Shown: piece by piece, positions 37,347 through 46,985 of the stretch
Position numbering within the stretch: position 1 is the first letter of the stretch
Layout: every line of letters starts with the position of its first letter
Assembly (NCBI RefSeq): GCF_016758175.1
Contig: NZ_QYAB01000001.1
Coordinates: forward strand, 2,025,850-2,089,849
Length of the DNA: 64,000 nt
Reading direction: 5' to 3'
Origin: Leucobacter zeae
GTDB lineage: Bacteria > Actinomycetota > Actinomycetes > Actinomycetales > Microbacteriaceae
Translations under genes and position numbers: made by a program
Notes under the pieces: model-generated
Database searches by the model: none
The model's input: only the letters and a program-made list of their open reading frames with translations
What the model was told of the DNA's origin: nothing

Positions 37347-37853
37347 CTACGCGGAGTCCGTCAGTTGCGCATCCGCCGCCGCGGTGAGCAGCTCCGCGAA
37401 GCCGAGATCCCCCGCACGCCGCCGCAGCGCCAGCAACAGCGGCGCGAGATCGGGGCGCAGATCCGCGTCGCGCACCGCGGCGCAGGCCTGGAGCACGACG
37501 AGGGCAGGTTCCTCGAGAGCAACCACGACGAGCTCCCCGTCGATCGGCCCGGTCGGTGCGTCCGCTCCAGCACGCGCACGCCCGACCGCGGAAGCATCGT
37601 CGACCGGGCTCGGCGCTTCGAGCGCGCGCTCGATCGTCTCGCAAGCACGCACCACGCACGCGAGGAAGAGCTCCCGTTTGGAGGCGAAGTTCGCGTAGAC
37701 GTGCGGCTGCGGCACCTCGGCGCGCGCGGCGATGCCCGCCGTCGAAGCGCCGGAATAGCCGAAGAGGCCGAACTCGATGAGTCCGGCCTCCAGCAGGCGT
37801 TCACGGTTCTCGCCCGGCCTGCGCCGCGAGCGAGCACGTTCGGGTGCGCTCAC
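37347..37853 (-). CDS. TetR-family transcriptional regulator
   Basis: 168 residues. The N-terminal helix-turn-helix RERLLEAGLIEFGLFGYSGAS...IAARAEVPQPHVYANFASKRELF is typical TetR; the ligand domain is short and unassigned. The GTG start shares a base with the GNAT stop (TAGTG), so it is translated together with the acetyltransferase, which may be its main target. Confidence 0.88.
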   Translation of the reverse strand: MSAPERARSRRRPGENRERLLEAGLIEFGLFGYSGASTAGIAARAEVPQPHVYANFASKRELFLACVVRACETIERALEAPSPVDDASAVGRARAGADAPTGPIDGELVVVALEEPALVVLQACAAVRDADLRPDLAPLLLALRRRAGDLGFAELLTAAADAQLTDSA

Positions 37854-38296
37854 TATCGCAGGTCGAGGACCTTGCGGTAGTGCTGACCCACGACCTCGAA
37901 CCCACGGTGGTCGTAGAACTTGCCGATGCGCGCCGTCGAGGCCGAGAGCTGACGTACTCCGCGCCCCATGCAGTAGTGCTCATTCGCCTGCATCAGACGA
38001 TCGCCGACGCCGGATCCCCGCGACTCCTCGTCGACGACGATCTCCTGCAGATGGGCGGTGAGACCCGGCGCGTGGAGCAGACGGGAGACGGTCATCAGGG
38101 AGTAGCCGACGATGCGGCCATCGTTCTCGGCGACGAAGAGCACGTTCGCCTCCTGATCCCGACGACGCAGCACGTTGTCGAGCGCGACAAGGAACTCGTC
38201 GCGAGTGATGGGCTCGCGCCCCGTCTGGAACTGGAGGGCCAGGGCGAAGAGCGCGGACGCGTCCTCGCTCTGGCCGCGCCGAATCGAAATGCTCAC
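37853..38296 (-). CDS. GNAT-family N-acetyltransferase
   Basis: 147 residues, complete GNAT fold. The acetyl-CoA loop is in LQEIVVDEESRGSGVGDRLM (Q/R-x-x-G-x-G/A form RGSGVG), and the C-terminal KFYDHRGFEVVG is typical. Acceptor unknown. The -10 of its promoter overlaps the ctaF stop codon, so it can be transcribed apart from the oxidase genes; a TetR regulator follows. Confidence 0.88.
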   Translation of the reverse strand: MSISIRRGQSEDASALFALALQFQTGREPITRDEFLVALDNVLRRRDQEANVLFVAENDGRIVGYSLMTVSRLLHAPGLTAHLQEIVVDEESRGSGVGDRLMQANEHYCMGRGVRQLSASTARIGKFYDHRGFEVVGQHYRKVLDLR

Positions 38297-38308
38297 GTCA
38301 GCAGCCTA
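38296..38308 (-). promoter_or_regulatory. Leaderless promoter of GNAT-TetR overlapping the ctaF stop codon
   Basis: On the minus strand TAGGCT (38308-38303) contains the ctaF stop codon TAG and lies 6 nt before the GTG of the GNAT gene. Confidence 0.5.
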
Positions 38309-38728
38309 TCGGGCGAAGTGGCCGCGGTAGTACTCGTACACCCAGCCCACGACCGCGATGGCGACCAGCGGGACGGTGAGGAACGCGAGCCAGAAGTTGA
38401 ATCCGATGCACAGGCCGAGGACCACGAGGGACGCGGCGAAGGCGAGGAAGAGCGGCCACCAGCTCCACGGGCTGAACTCGCCCAGCTCGGGATCGCCGTC
38501 GTCGATGTCGCTCGTCTCGATGTCCTCGACCAGGACGCCGCCCTGCTTGCGCTGCACGAGCATCAGATAGACCGCGATGAACGATGTCAGACCGGCGGAG
38601 ACCGCGATCATCGTAGTGACGGGCCAGTCGAAGTCGTGACCGTCCAGATGGTTCCAGACCGCGTAGACCGCCGCGACGATGAGCAGGTACGCCGTCAGGA
38701 TCCAGAAGATGACGATGTTGGATTTCAT
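38306..38728 (-). CDS. ctaF: Cytochrome c oxidase subunit 4, actinobacterial type
   Basis: 140 residues with four membrane helices, two at the N terminus (SNIVIFWILTAYLLIVAAVY, and the second in VTTMIAVSAGL) and two near the C terminus, ending GWVYEYYRGHFAR. Small accessory subunit of aa3 oxidase specific to actinobacteria. Lies 18 nt after ctaD in ctaC-ctaD-ctaF. Confidence 0.93.
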   Translation of the reverse strand: MKSNIVIFWILTAYLLIVAAVYAVWNHLDGHDFDWPVTTMIAVSAGLTSFIAVYLMLVQRKQGGVLVEDIETSDIDDGDPELGEFSPWSWWPLFLAFAASLVVLGLCIGFNFWLAFLTVPLVAIAVVGWVYEYYRGHFAR

Positions 38729-38746
38729 GTCTCGATGCTCCTCTGG

Positions 38747-40390
38747 CTACTTCTTCTCGGCGAGCTCGTGCTCGCTCTCGCGACCGGGCTGGACCACGCC
38801 GCTGACCTCGGGGTGGTGCAGATCGAACGCCGGGGACTCCGAGCGGATGCGCGGGATCGAGGTGAAGTTGTGACGCGGCGGCGGGCAGGAGGTCGCCCAC
38901 TCGAGGGAACGGCCGTAGCCCCACGGGTCGTCGACCGTGACCTTGGGTGCCCGACGCGCGGTGATGTACACGTTCAGGAGGAACGGGATCATCGAGGCGC
39001 CGAGGATCATCGCGCCGACCGACGAGAGCTGGTTGCCCCAGGTGACGCCGTCCGACGGGAGATAGGTGTAGTAGCGGCGGGGCATCGCCATGACGCCGAG
39101 CCAGTGCTGCACCAGGAAGGTCGTGTGGAAGCCGATGAACAGGACCCAGAAGTGGATCTTGCCGAGACGCTCGTCGAGCAGCTTGCCGGTCCACTTGGGC
39201 CACCAGAAGTAGAAGCCGGCGAACATCGCGAACACGACCGTGCCGAAGACGACGTAGTGGAAGTGCGCCACGACGAAGTAGGTGTCGGACAGGTGGAAGT
39301 CGAGCGCGGGCGACGCCAGGATCACGCCGGTGAGACCGCCGAACACGAACGTGACGAGGAAGCCGAGCGACCACAGCATCGGCGTCTCGAACGTGATGGA
39401 GCCGCGCCACATCGTTCCGAGCCAGTTGAAGATCTTCACGCCGGTCGGGACCGCGATAAGCATCGTCATCAGCGAGAAGAACGGCAGCAGCACGGATCCG
39501 GTGACGTACATGTGGTGGGCCCACACGGTCATCGACAGCGCGGCGATCGAGATGGTCGCGTAGATCAGCGTCTTGTAGCCGAAGATCGGCTTGCGGCTGA
39601 AGACCGGGAAGACCTCGGAGACGATGCCGAAGAACGGCAGGGCGATGATGTAGACCTCGGGGTGCCCGAAGAACCAGAACAGGTGCTGCCAGAGGATGGC
39701 ACCGCCCTCACCGCTGTAGATCTGGGCTCCGAAGATGCGGTCGGCGGCGAGGCCGAACATCGCGGCGGCGAGGACGGGGAAGACGAGGAGCACGAGGATC
39801 GACGTGATGAGGGTGTTCCAGGTGAACACCGACATGCGCCACATCGTCATGCCGGGAGCGCGCATCGTGATGATCGTCGTGATGAAGTTCACGCCGCCCA
39901 TGATGGTGCCGAAACCGGAGATGCCGAGGCCGAGCACCCAGAGGTTTCCGCCGACACCCGGCGAGTAGGTCATGCTCGACAGCGGCGAGTAGGCGAACCA
40001 GCCGAACGATGCCGCACCCTGGGGGGTCAGGAACCCGCCGACTGCGATGAGCGATCCGAAGGTGTAGAGCCAGAACGCGAACGCGTTGAGTCGCGGGAAC
40101 GCGACGTCGGGGGCGCCGATCTGGAGCGGCATGATCACGTTGGCGAAGCCGGCGAAGAGCGGCGTCGCGAACATGAGCAGCATGATGGTGCCGTGCATGG
40201 TGAACAGCTGGTTGTACTGCTCCTTGGTGGCGACGACCTCGAGGCCCGGCGCGAACAGCTGCGCGCGGATCACGAGGGCCATCAGACCGCCGATCAGGAA
40301 CCATACGAAGGAGCTGATCAGGTACATGTACCCGATCACCTTGTGGTCCGTGGACGTCAGCCACGAAACGATGACATTGCCCTTCTTCAT
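38747..40390 (-). CDS. ctaD: Cytochrome c oxidase subunit I
   Basis: 547 residues, twelve membrane helices, carrying heme a, heme a3 and CuB. Key motifs: the low-spin heme histidine in [10 protein letters not shown], the CuB histidine and cross-linked Tyr in [12 protein letters not shown], the CuB pair in [10 protein letters not shown], and the heme a3/heme a histidines in [10 protein letters not shown]. The ATG has GAGGGA upstream. Follows ctaC by 17 nt. Confidence 0.97.
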   Translation of the reverse strand: MKKGNVIVSWLTSTDHKVIGYMYLISSFVWFLIGGLMALVIRAQLFAPGLEVVATKEQYNQLFTMHGTIMLLMFATPLFAGFANVIMPLQIGAPDVAFPRLNAFAFWLYTFGSLIAVGGFLTPQGAASFGWFAYSPLSSMTYSPGVGGNLWVLGLGISGFGTIMGGVNFITTIITMRAPGMTMWRMSVFTWNTLITSILVLLVFPVLAAAMFGLAADRIFGAQIYSGEGGAILWQHLFWFFGHPEVYIIALPFFGIVSEVFPVFSRKPIFGYKTLIYATISIAALSMTVWAHHMYVTGSVLLPFFSLMTMLIAVPTGVKIFNWLGTMWRGSITFETPMLWSLGFLVTFVFGGLTGVILASPALDFHLSDTYFVVAHFHYVVFGTVVFAMFAGFYFWWPKWTGKLLDERLGKIHFWVLFIGFHTTFLVQHWLGVMAMPRRYYTYLPSDGVTWGNQLSSVGAMILGASMIPFLLNVYITARRAPKVTVDDPWGYGRSLEWATSCPPPRHNFTSIPRIRSESPAFDLHHPEVSGVVQPGRESEHELAEKK

Positions 40391-40407
40391 CTTCTTGCTA
40401 TCCCTCG

Positions 40408-41280
40408 TTACTGGTTCTGCGACTTGGCGTTGTCGTTGTCAATGGAGAGCTCGGCCTGGTTCGGGTTGTACTCGAGCGAGACCTGTCCCTCGTTGCCGGC
40501 GTCGCGCAGCGAGGCGACGTAGGCGTCGTACTCGTCCTGCTCGACGACCTTGACCTTGAACAGCATCATCGAGTGGTACTCGCCGCAGAGCTCGGCGCAC
40601 TTGCCCATGAACTCGCCGGTCTTGGTCGGCGTGAAGCTCATGTAGTTCGTCTGCCCGGGGATCATGTCCTTCTTGTAGAGGAACTCCACCACCCAGAAGG
40701 AGTGGATCACATCGCGCGTCTCGAGGCGGATCTCGGTGGTCTTGTCGACCGGCAGGTAGAGCACGGGCATGCTCTCCTCGGTGGCCTCGCCGTCGTCGTC
40801 GGTCTGCACCTGGACGCCCTGGAAGAACACGTCTTCGTTCACGTAGTTGAAGTCCCAGGCCCAGCGCTTGCCGATGACCTCGACGACGTTCTCGGGGTTC
40901 TCGTACCGGGCCTCGATCTTCGTCTGCTCCTGAGCGGTGAAAGCGAAGAAGCCGAGCACGAGGATCACCGGGACGATGGTGAAGAAGGTCTCGATCGGCA
41001 TGTTGTAGCGCAGCTGCACCGGAAGGCCCGTCTGCCCCTTGCGACGGCGGTAGGCCACCGCGGCCCAGATGATGAGGGCCCAGGTGATCACACCGACGGC
41101 CAGGAGCACGATCCAGGAGGTCACCCAGAGACCGGTGATGCCGCTCGTGAGGTTGGTGGCTTCCTCGGATCCCGCGGGGAGGAATCCGCGCTGCTGCTCG
41201 GGGGTGCAGCCGGCCAGCAGGATTGCAGCACCCAGCGCTACCGGGGCCGCGACCCACTTCATTCGACGATTGGAACGCAC
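40408..41280 (-). CDS. ctaC: Cytochrome c oxidase subunit II
   Basis: 290 residues. A signal with lipobox (ILLAGC) indicates a lipoprotein form. Two membrane helices are followed by the cupredoxin domain with the CuA site [12 protein letters not shown] at about 226-237. GTG at 41280 is chosen because GAAAGG lies just upstream; the longer reading from 41319 has no ribosome site. First oxidase gene of ctaC-ctaD-ctaF, 137 bp downstream of erpA. Confidence 0.95.
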   Translation of the reverse strand: MRSNRRMKWVAAPVALGAAILLAGCTPEQQRGFLPAGSEEATNLTSGITGLWVTSWIVLLAVGVITWALIIWAAVAYRRRKGQTGLPVQLRYNMPIETFFTIVPVILVLGFFAFTAQEQTKIEARYENPENVVEVIGKRWAWDFNYVNEDVFFQGVQVQTDDDGEATEESMPVLYLPVDKTTEIRLETRDVIHSFWVVEFLYKKDMIPGQTNYMSFTPTKTGEFMGKCAELCGEYHSMMLFKVKVVEQDEYDAYVASLRDAGNEGQVSLEYNPNQAELSIDNDNAKSQNQ

Positions 41281-41417
41281 CGCATACCTTTCGAAACGTG
41301 TTATCTCGTCCGCACGCACGGCAGACGAAGCTGATGACTCCCTGACAGCTTAGCGCGATCCTGAGGGTTCCCCGAACCAATGAGGGGTGTCGGAGAACTC
41401 GGGAGCGCGACGTGCCG

Positions 41418-41795
41418 TCAGCTGAAACTGTCTCCGCATGCGCAGCTGCCCTGCGCGTTCGGGTTGTCGATCGTGAAGCCCTGCTTCTGGATCGTGTCCT
41501 CGAAGTCGATCGAGGCGCCGTCGAGGTAGGGGATGCTCATCGCGTCCACCACCACACCGACCCCGTCGAACTCCACGACGGCGTCGTTCTCGAGCTCCCG
41601 CTCGTCGAAGAACAGCTGGTAGATGAGGCCGGAGCAGCCCCCGGGCTGCACCGCGATCCTCAGCCGCAGGTCATCCCTGCCCTCCTGCGCCAGCAGGCTC
41701 TGCACCTTCTCCTGCGCGGCGGCGCTCAGCGTCACGCCGTGCGCGCGCTCCTGCACAGCCGTTCCGGTCCCCGGATCGATGGCGTCCGCACTCAT
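41418..41795 (-). CDS. erpA: A-type Fe-S carrier (HesB/IscA/ErpA family)
   Basis: 125 residues with the three ligand cysteines: QPGGCSGLIY and the C-terminal SCACGDSF (C-x-C). Probably delivers Fe-S clusters to apoproteins. TAGACT on the minus strand at about 41840 is a plausible -10 with a leader holding GAGGAGGG. Located upstream of ctaC as in other actinobacteria; divergent from the DUF3043 gene. Confidence 0.9.
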   Translation of the reverse strand: MSADAIDPGTGTAVQERAHGVTLSAAAQEKVQSLLAQEGRDDLRLRIAVQPGGCSGLIYQLFFDERELENDAVVEFDGVGVVVDAMSIPYLDGASIDFEDTIQKQGFTIDNPNAQGSCACGDSFS

Positions 41796-41953
41796 CCGTA
41801 CCCTCCTCGTTCGAGTGATGATGATCGTCCTCCAGTCTATCGCGCGGCGGGCGTGTCGGCCGGTTCACCGCGCGGCGCTGTACCCTGGGTGGAGCGCCGG
41901 CGCGGCCGGCGCTGCATTCATCGCGCGCGAAGCGCAGTATCGAAGGGATTGGC

Positions 41954-42523
41954 GTGGCACAGAAGGGCGCTGCGGACGCGGCCGGGACGAGCTCCGACGA
42001 GGGCCAGGCGGCGGGCAAGGGGCGTCCGACGCCGTCGCGCAAGCAGGCGCAGGCCGCGAACGCGCGGCCGATCGTCGGCTCGAAGGACAAGGCCGTGCTC
42101 AAGGAGCAGCGCCGGCAGCAGGCGAGCGCTCGCGAGCGCGCCCGCATCGGCATGATGGAGGGCGACGAGCGCTACCTCACCGCGCGGGACCGCGGTCCGC
42201 AGCGGCGCTTCGTCCGCGACTACGTCGATGCCAGGTGGAGCGTCGGAGAGCTCCTCATCCCGATGATGTTCGTCGTGCTCATCATGACCTTCATCCCCGG
42301 CGTGATGCAGGTCGTGAGCCTCATCGCCATCTGGGCGTTCGTCGGTCTCGCCGTGCTCGATGCGGTGCTGCTGGGCGTGCGTCTCAAGAAGATCCTCGGC
42401 GCGAAGTTCGGCGTCGACAAGGTGCAGCCCGGCTTCCGCTGGTACGCCGCGATGCGCGCGTTCCAGTTCCGCCCGCTCCGCATGCCGAAGCCGCAGGTCA
42501 AGCGGGGCCAGCGCCCCGCCTGA
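41954..42523 (+). CDS. DUF3043 membrane protein
   Basis: 189 residues. A basic N-terminal third (GKGRPTPSRKQAQAANARP), the conserved ARDRGPQRRFVRDYVDARW box, two membrane helices (LLIPMMFVVLIMTFIPGVMQ and IAIWAFVGLAVLDAVLLGV) and a basic C terminus. DUF3043 is an actinobacterial family of unknown function. The GTG start has GAAGGGA upstream. Converges on pyrD with 12 bp between stop codons. Confidence 0.88.
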   Translation: MAQKGAADAAGTSSDEGQAAGKGRPTPSRKQAQAANARPIVGSKDKAVLKEQRRQQASARERARIGMMEGDERYLTARDRGPQRRFVRDYVDARWSVGELLIPMMFVVLIMTFIPGVMQVVSLIAIWAFVGLAVLDAVLLGVRLKKILGAKFGVDKVQPGFRWYAAMRAFQFRPLRMPKPQVKRGQRPA

Positions 42524-42535
42524 CCCGCGCGGCCC

Positions 42536-43585
42536 CTACGAGCGGCCTGCTGCGCGCCACCCGGCCCGCAGCAGGCCGCGATTGATGTCCCGGGCCCACA
42601 GCGGCCCCTCGTAGATGAATGCCGTGAAGCCCTGCACGAGCGTGGCGCCCGCGCGCAGCCGCTCGAGCACGTCGTGCGCGTCCGCGACCCCGCCGACCGA
42701 GATCACGCAGAAGCCGGGATCCGGAGCCGCGGCCCGGATCCGGCGCAGCACCTCGAGGGACCGGGCGCGCAGCGGCTCCCCGGACAGCCCGCCGGCCCCC
42801 ATCCGCTCGATCTCCGCGTCCGTGGCGCGGAGGCCCTCCCGGGAGACGGTGGTGTTCGTCGCGATGATGCCGTCGAGTCCGAGCCGGAGCGCGAGCGCGA
42901 CGATGCCGTCGATCTGCTCGTCGCCCATGTCGGGGGCGATCTTCACGAGCAGCGGTGTTCCCGCCGCGGCGTCCCGGACCGCGGCGAGCAGCGGCTCGAG
43001 CATCTCGAGCTCCTGCAGCCCGCGCAGCCCGGGCGTGTTCGGCGAGCTCACGTTGACCGCCAGGTAGTCGGCGATCGGGGCGAGGCGCTCGGTGCTCCAG
43101 ACGTAGTCCGCGACGGCGTCCTCGACCTCGGTCACGCGGCTCTTGCCGATGTTCACCCCGATCACCGGGCGCCTGCGGACGAGCCGCGCGCGCTCGATGC
43201 GGGGCACCGCGGCCGCCGACCCACCGTTGTTGAAGCCCATGCGGTTGATGAGCCCGCGGTCCCCCACGAGCCGGAACATCCGCGGCTTCGGGTTGCCCGG
43301 CTGCGCATGCCGGGTCAGCGTGCCCACCTCGACGTGACCGAACCCGAGATCGCCGAGACCGATGATGCCTGCCGCGTTCTTGTCGAATCCGGCCGCGAGC
43401 CCGAACGGACTCGGGAAGTCGATGCCGAGCGCCCGCACCCGGAGCGCCGGGTCCGGCGCGCAGAACCGCCGCACGAGTCCGGCGGAGAACGGCGCCGCCT
43501 GGATCACGCGGAACGCCCAGTGGTGCGCGCGCTCGGGATCCATCCGTCGCAGCACGGTCTGGAAGAGGGTCGGGTAGAGACGCAT
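42536..43585 (-). CDS. pyrD: Dihydroorotate dehydrogenase (quinone), class 2
   Basis: Fourth step of pyrimidine synthesis, passing electrons to the quinone pool. 349 residues. Class 2 features: a membrane-associating N-terminal helix (RLYPTLFQTVLRRMDPERAH), DFPSPFGLAAGFDKNA, the catalytic serine in NVSSPNTPGLRGLQ, and KIAPDMGDEQI. Follows nrdR by 6 nt. Confidence 0.95.
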   Translation of the reverse strand: MRLYPTLFQTVLRRMDPERAHHWAFRVIQAAPFSAGLVRRFCAPDPALRVRALGIDFPSPFGLAAGFDKNAAGIIGLGDLGFGHVEVGTLTRHAQPGNPKPRMFRLVGDRGLINRMGFNNGGSAAAVPRIERARLVRRRPVIGVNIGKSRVTEVEDAVADYVWSTERLAPIADYLAVNVSSPNTPGLRGLQELEMLEPLLAAVRDAAAGTPLLVKIAPDMGDEQIDGIVALALRLGLDGIIATNTTVSREGLRATDAEIERMGAGGLSGEPLRARSLEVLRRIRAAAPDPGFCVISVGGVADAHDVLERLRAGATLVQGFTAFIYEGPLWARDINRGLLRAGWRAAGRS

Positions 43586-43591
43586 GTGCGG

Positions 43592-44089
43592 TTACTCCTG
43601 AGCGGTATCGGGCGGGGAAGATTCCGGGCGCGCGGCGCCGGATCCGGGGTGCGCGCGCAACTCGGCGATGGCCGCGTCGAAATCGGCGAGGGACTCGAAT
43701 GCCTGGTAGACGCTCGCGAAGCGCAGGTAGGCGACCTCGTCGAGGTCGCGCAGATGGGGCAGGATGGCGAGCCCGATCTCGTTGGCGTCGAACTGCGCGA
43801 TGCCCGTCGATCGTACGGATTCCTCGACGCGCTGCGCCAGCACCGCGAGATCTCCCTCGGTGACGGGGCGCCCCTGGCAGGCCTTGCGGACCCCGCTCAT
43901 CACCTTCTCGCGACTGAAGGGCTCGACCACGCCTGAGCGCTTGATCACCGTGAGGCTGGCGGTCTCGGTCGTCGTGAAGCGGCGTCCGCACTCCGGGCAC
44001 TGGCGCCTGCGGCGAATGGAGAGGCCGTCGTCGGCAGTGCGCGAGTCGATCACGCGCGAGTCCGGGTGTCGGCAGAACGGGCAGTGCAC
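43592..44089 (-). CDS. nrdR: Transcriptional repressor NrdR
   Basis: Represses ribonucleotide reductase genes according to ATP/dATP level. 165 residues: an N-terminal zinc ribbon (CPFCRH...CPECGRRF) and a central ATP-cone ([19 protein letters not shown]). The C-terminal tail is proline/serine-rich and variable. The GTG start lies 2 nt after hisD; no nrd gene or NrdR box is in the window. Confidence 0.95.
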   Translation of the reverse strand: MHCPFCRHPDSRVIDSRTADDGLSIRRRRQCPECGRRFTTTETASLTVIKRSGVVEPFSREKVMSGVRKACQGRPVTEGDLAVLAQRVEESVRSTGIAQFDANEIGLAILPHLRDLDEVAYLRFASVYQAFESLADFDAAIAELRAHPGSGAARPESSPPDTAQE

Positions 44090-44091
44090 GA

Positions 44092-45405
44092 TCAGACCCC
44101 CGTTTCGAAGCGGGCGCTCACGGCCTCGCCGTGCGCGGGGAGGCCCTCGGCTCCGGCGAGTGCGAGGAGCGGAGCCTCTGCCTCGGCGAGCGCCTCGCGG
44201 CCGTAGACGACCACCTGCTGCGGACGCAGGAAGGTGTGCGCGCCCAGCCCCGATGCGAACCGCGCCGTGCCCCCGGTCGGCAGCACGTGGTTGGACCCGG
44301 CGAGGTAGTCCCCCAGGCTGACCGGCGTGAAGCCGCCGAGGAAGATCGCCCCGGCATCGGAGATCCCCGCGAGTACCCCCTCGTCGTCAGCGGTCTGGAT
44401 CTCGAGGTGCTCGGGCCCGTAGGCGTTGCTCACCCGTGTCGCCGTCGCGAGGTCGTCGACGAGCACGATCGCGGACTGCGGACCCGCGAGGGCCGTCGCC
44501 ACGCGGTCGACGTGCCGCGTGCGCGAGGCGCGCAGCTCGACCTCCCGCTGGACCCGGGCCGCGAACGCCTCGGAGTCGGTGACGAGCACCGATGCCGCCG
44601 CCTCGTCGTGCTCGGCCTGGCTGATGAGATCGGCGGCGACGAACCTGGGGTCGGCGGAGTCGTCCGCGATGACGAGGATCTCGGTCGTGCCTGCCTCGGA
44701 ATCGATGCCGACGATGCCGCTCACGACGCGCTTGGCGGCCGCGACGAACACGTTGCCCGGCCCGGTGACCACATCCACCGGGTCGAGGCCGATCGCGTCG
44801 ACGCCGTGGGCGAAGGCCGCGATGGCGCCCGCCCCGCCGATCGCGTAGACCTCGTCGATGCCGCAGAGCGCTGCGGCCCAGAGCACCGCCGGGTGCGGCA
44901 GGCCGTCGTTGTCGGCCTGCGCGGGAGAGGCCAGCGCGAGACCCGGAACACCCGCGGTCTGCGCGGACACGGCGTTCATGATGACCGAGGACGGGTAGGC
45001 CGCCTTGCCGCCCGGCGCGTAGAGTCCGACGCGCGACACGGGCTGCCAGCGCTGGCGGATCTCCGCACCGTCGCCGATCCGGGTGACCCGATCCTCGGGC
45101 ACCTGCGCCGCGGAGCCGCGGCGCAGGCGCGCGATGAGCTCGACGAGGGCGTTCCGCACCTCGTCGGGGCAGTCCGCGAGCGACGCCGAGATCCGATCGA
45201 TCGGGACGCGCAGGGCATGGCCTTCCACCCGGTCGAAGTCGCGCGCCTGCTCGCGCAGCGCGGCCTCGCCGCGCTCGGCGACGGCAGCGACCAGCGGGCG
45301 GACCCGCTCCACGGCCTCGTCGGCGCCGAGCGCCGCCCTCGGAACGAGCTGCAGCAGTTCGGCTCGGGAGAGGGACTTCCCCCGCAGATCTATGGTTCGC
45401 ATCAC
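44092..45405 (-). CDS. hisD: Histidinol dehydrogenase
   Basis: Last two oxidations of histidine synthesis. 437 residues: [30 protein letters not shown], the zinc-site region [12 protein letters not shown], and [11 protein letters not shown]...FLRPQQVV near the end. GTG at 45405 is chosen because TAGACT sits 6 nt upstream; ATG at 45402 is one codon inside. Probably starts the hisD-nrdR-pyrD transcript. Confidence 0.94.
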   Translation of the reverse strand: MMRTIDLRGKSLSRAELLQLVPRAALGADEAVERVRPLVAAVAERGEAALREQARDFDRVEGHALRVPIDRISASLADCPDEVRNALVELIARLRRGSAAQVPEDRVTRIGDGAEIRQRWQPVSRVGLYAPGGKAAYPSSVIMNAVSAQTAGVPGLALASPAQADNDGLPHPAVLWAAALCGIDEVYAIGGAGAIAAFAHGVDAIGLDPVDVVTGPGNVFVAAAKRVVSGIVGIDSEAGTTEILVIADDSADPRFVAADLISQAEHDEAAASVLVTDSEAFAARVQREVELRASRTRHVDRVATALAGPQSAIVLVDDLATATRVSNAYGPEHLEIQTADDEGVLAGISDAGAIFLGGFTPVSLGDYLAGSNHVLPTGGTARFASGLGAHTFLRPQQVVVYGREALAEAEAPLLALAGAEGLPAHGEAVSARFETGV

Positions 45406-45417
45406 CCGAACAGTCTA
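45405..45417 (-). promoter_or_regulatory. Leaderless promoter of hisD
   Basis: On the minus strand TAGACT (45417-45412) lies 6 nt before the GTG. Confidence 0.5.
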
Positions 45418-46950
45418 CCGATCCGAGGGGCGCAACATTCCGAGCCAGGCGAGCTCCCGCGCTCCGGCGACGAGCGCCTCGCGCGCCGCGCCGGCGTCCA
45501 CCTCGAGGAGCTGCGCGAGTGCGTCTGCGATCTGGACGAGCGACAGGTCGCCGTCGCACGCGCCGACCGCTGCGGCAAGGAGCGGATCGGCCGCGACCCG
45601 GCGTGCGATCGGGCGGTCCGTCGTGAGCGCGATGGCCCGGGGTGCCTCCTCCCCCGGCGCGTGCTCGCGCTCCTCCGAGACCGCCGCATCGAGGATCCAG
45701 CGAGCTCCGAGCACCGCGGCGTCGTCCATGCGGCTCGCCGCGACGCCGGCTGCGAAGGCTGCGTCGAGCCCTCGGCCGAGCGCCTCCGCCGCATACGCGC
45801 CCACGGCCTGATCGGCGTGGACCACGGTGTCCGATCCGGACGCGGCGCGCCGCACGCGGATCGATCCCAGCCCGATCGACACGACGCTGCGGCCGGCGAA
45901 GTCCTCCAGCCAGGCGTCGAGCATCGTCTCGAACGCCGGAGTTCCCGGGCGTGCTCCGCCGTCGCGGGCCCAGGTCTCGGCGTACTGCGACGGTGCGACG
46001 CGGTCGCGCTCGACGATCCAGGCGTCGAGCGGCCCGCTCGACGCGGCTGCCGCAGCGACCCACCCCTGCACCCGCTCCAGCCCGTTCCCGCCCCATGGCG
46101 TCTCCCAGTTGGCGAGGCAGATGAGGGTCCCTCCCGCGGTGAGCACCGCGGGCGTCTCGGTCACGACGCGCTCGGCCAGCGCGTCGCCAGAGAGGCCGCC
46201 GTCGCGGTACTCGTAGACGGGAGCGGCACCGTCGCGCGGCGAGATCACGAACGGCGGATTGGAGAGGACGAGGTCGAACGTCTCGTCCGCCACGGGCTCG
46301 AGCAGGTCGCCGAGGCGGAACTCGATGAGCTCCTCGGCGCCGTTGAGGCGGGCGTTCGCGCGCGCCAGGCGGAGCGCGCGCTCCGAGATGTCGGTCGCGA
46401 CGACCGGTCCGCGACGCGCGAGGTGGAGCGCCACGATGCCGCACCCCGTGCCGAGATCGAGCGAGCGCCGCGACGCGCGCGGCGGCGCCTGCGCGACGAG
46501 CGATCGGGTGGCGCCGCCCACTCCCATCACGTGGTCGGGCCTGGCGGGTCCGCGGCGCAGCTGGTCGTCGAGGTCCGAGATGATCCACCACTCGATCGGG
46601 GCATCGGTGATCGCGTCGGCCAGCTCCACCGGGTTCAGCGAGAGGCCGGCGGTCCAGCAGCCGTCCGCGGCGGGGACGATCAGACCGAGGGCCTCGGCCC
46701 CGTCTGCACCGAGGCCGGGCAGAGCCAGCGACACTTCCCGGGAGTCGACCGGCTCGCCGAGCAGGAGCAGCCGGACGAGCGCCGCCAGCGGGCTCGCCCC
46801 CCTGGCTTCGAGGGCGCGCCGCGCCGGGGCGAAGACCCCGCGGAGCCTGGCCGCGTCGGCGTCGGGCCCGAGCAGCGCCCGCACGCGGGAGGCGCGGTAC
46901 TCGGCCGCTCCGAGGTCGATGCGCAGTCGGTCGACGAGTTCCGGATCCAT
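45415..46950 (-). CDS. Methyltransferase with NPPF motif (DUF7059-type N-terminal domain)
   Basis: 511 residues. An N-terminal helical domain, a Rossmann methyltransferase core (LDLGTGCGIVALHLARRG, TDISERALRLARANARLNG) with the NPPF motif (VLSNPPFVISPRDG) used by enzymes that methylate adenine, guanine or glutamine nitrogens, and a C-terminal winged-helix-like part. Probably an RNA or protein methyltransferase; target unknown. Confidence 0.88.
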   Translation of the reverse strand: MDPELVDRLRIDLGAAEYRASRVRALLGPDADAARLRGVFAPARRALEARGASPLAALVRLLLLGEPVDSREVSLALPGLGADGAEALGLIVPAADGCWTAGLSLNPVELADAITDAPIEWWIISDLDDQLRRGPARPDHVMGVGGATRSLVAQAPPRASRRSLDLGTGCGIVALHLARRGPVVATDISERALRLARANARLNGAEELIEFRLGDLLEPVADETFDLVLSNPPFVISPRDGAAPVYEYRDGGLSGDALAERVVTETPAVLTAGGTLICLANWETPWGGNGLERVQGWVAAAAASSGPLDAWIVERDRVAPSQYAETWARDGGARPGTPAFETMLDAWLEDFAGRSVVSIGLGSIRVRRAASGSDTVVHADQAVGAYAAEALGRGLDAAFAAGVAASRMDDAAVLGARWILDAAVSEEREHAPGEEAPRAIALTTDRPIARRVAADPLLAAAVGACDGDLSLVQIADALAQLLEVDAGAAREALVAGARELAWLGMLRPSDR

Positions 46951-46962
46951 CCCACCAGCGTA
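46950..46962 (-). promoter_or_regulatory. Leaderless promoter of the NPPF methyltransferase gene
   Basis: On the minus strand TACGCT (46962-46957) lies 6 nt before the ATG; the GGTGGG between them is too close to act as a ribosome site. Confidence 0.4.
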
Positions 46963-46985
46963 CCGGCGCGCCCGGGGCAGGCGGC

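Noticed and set aside
37844-40522. An 892-codon plus-strand reading frame antisense to ctaD-ctaF
   Set aside because: Glu/Asp/Arg-rich shadow of a hydrophobic gene on the other strand; no start context and no family features.
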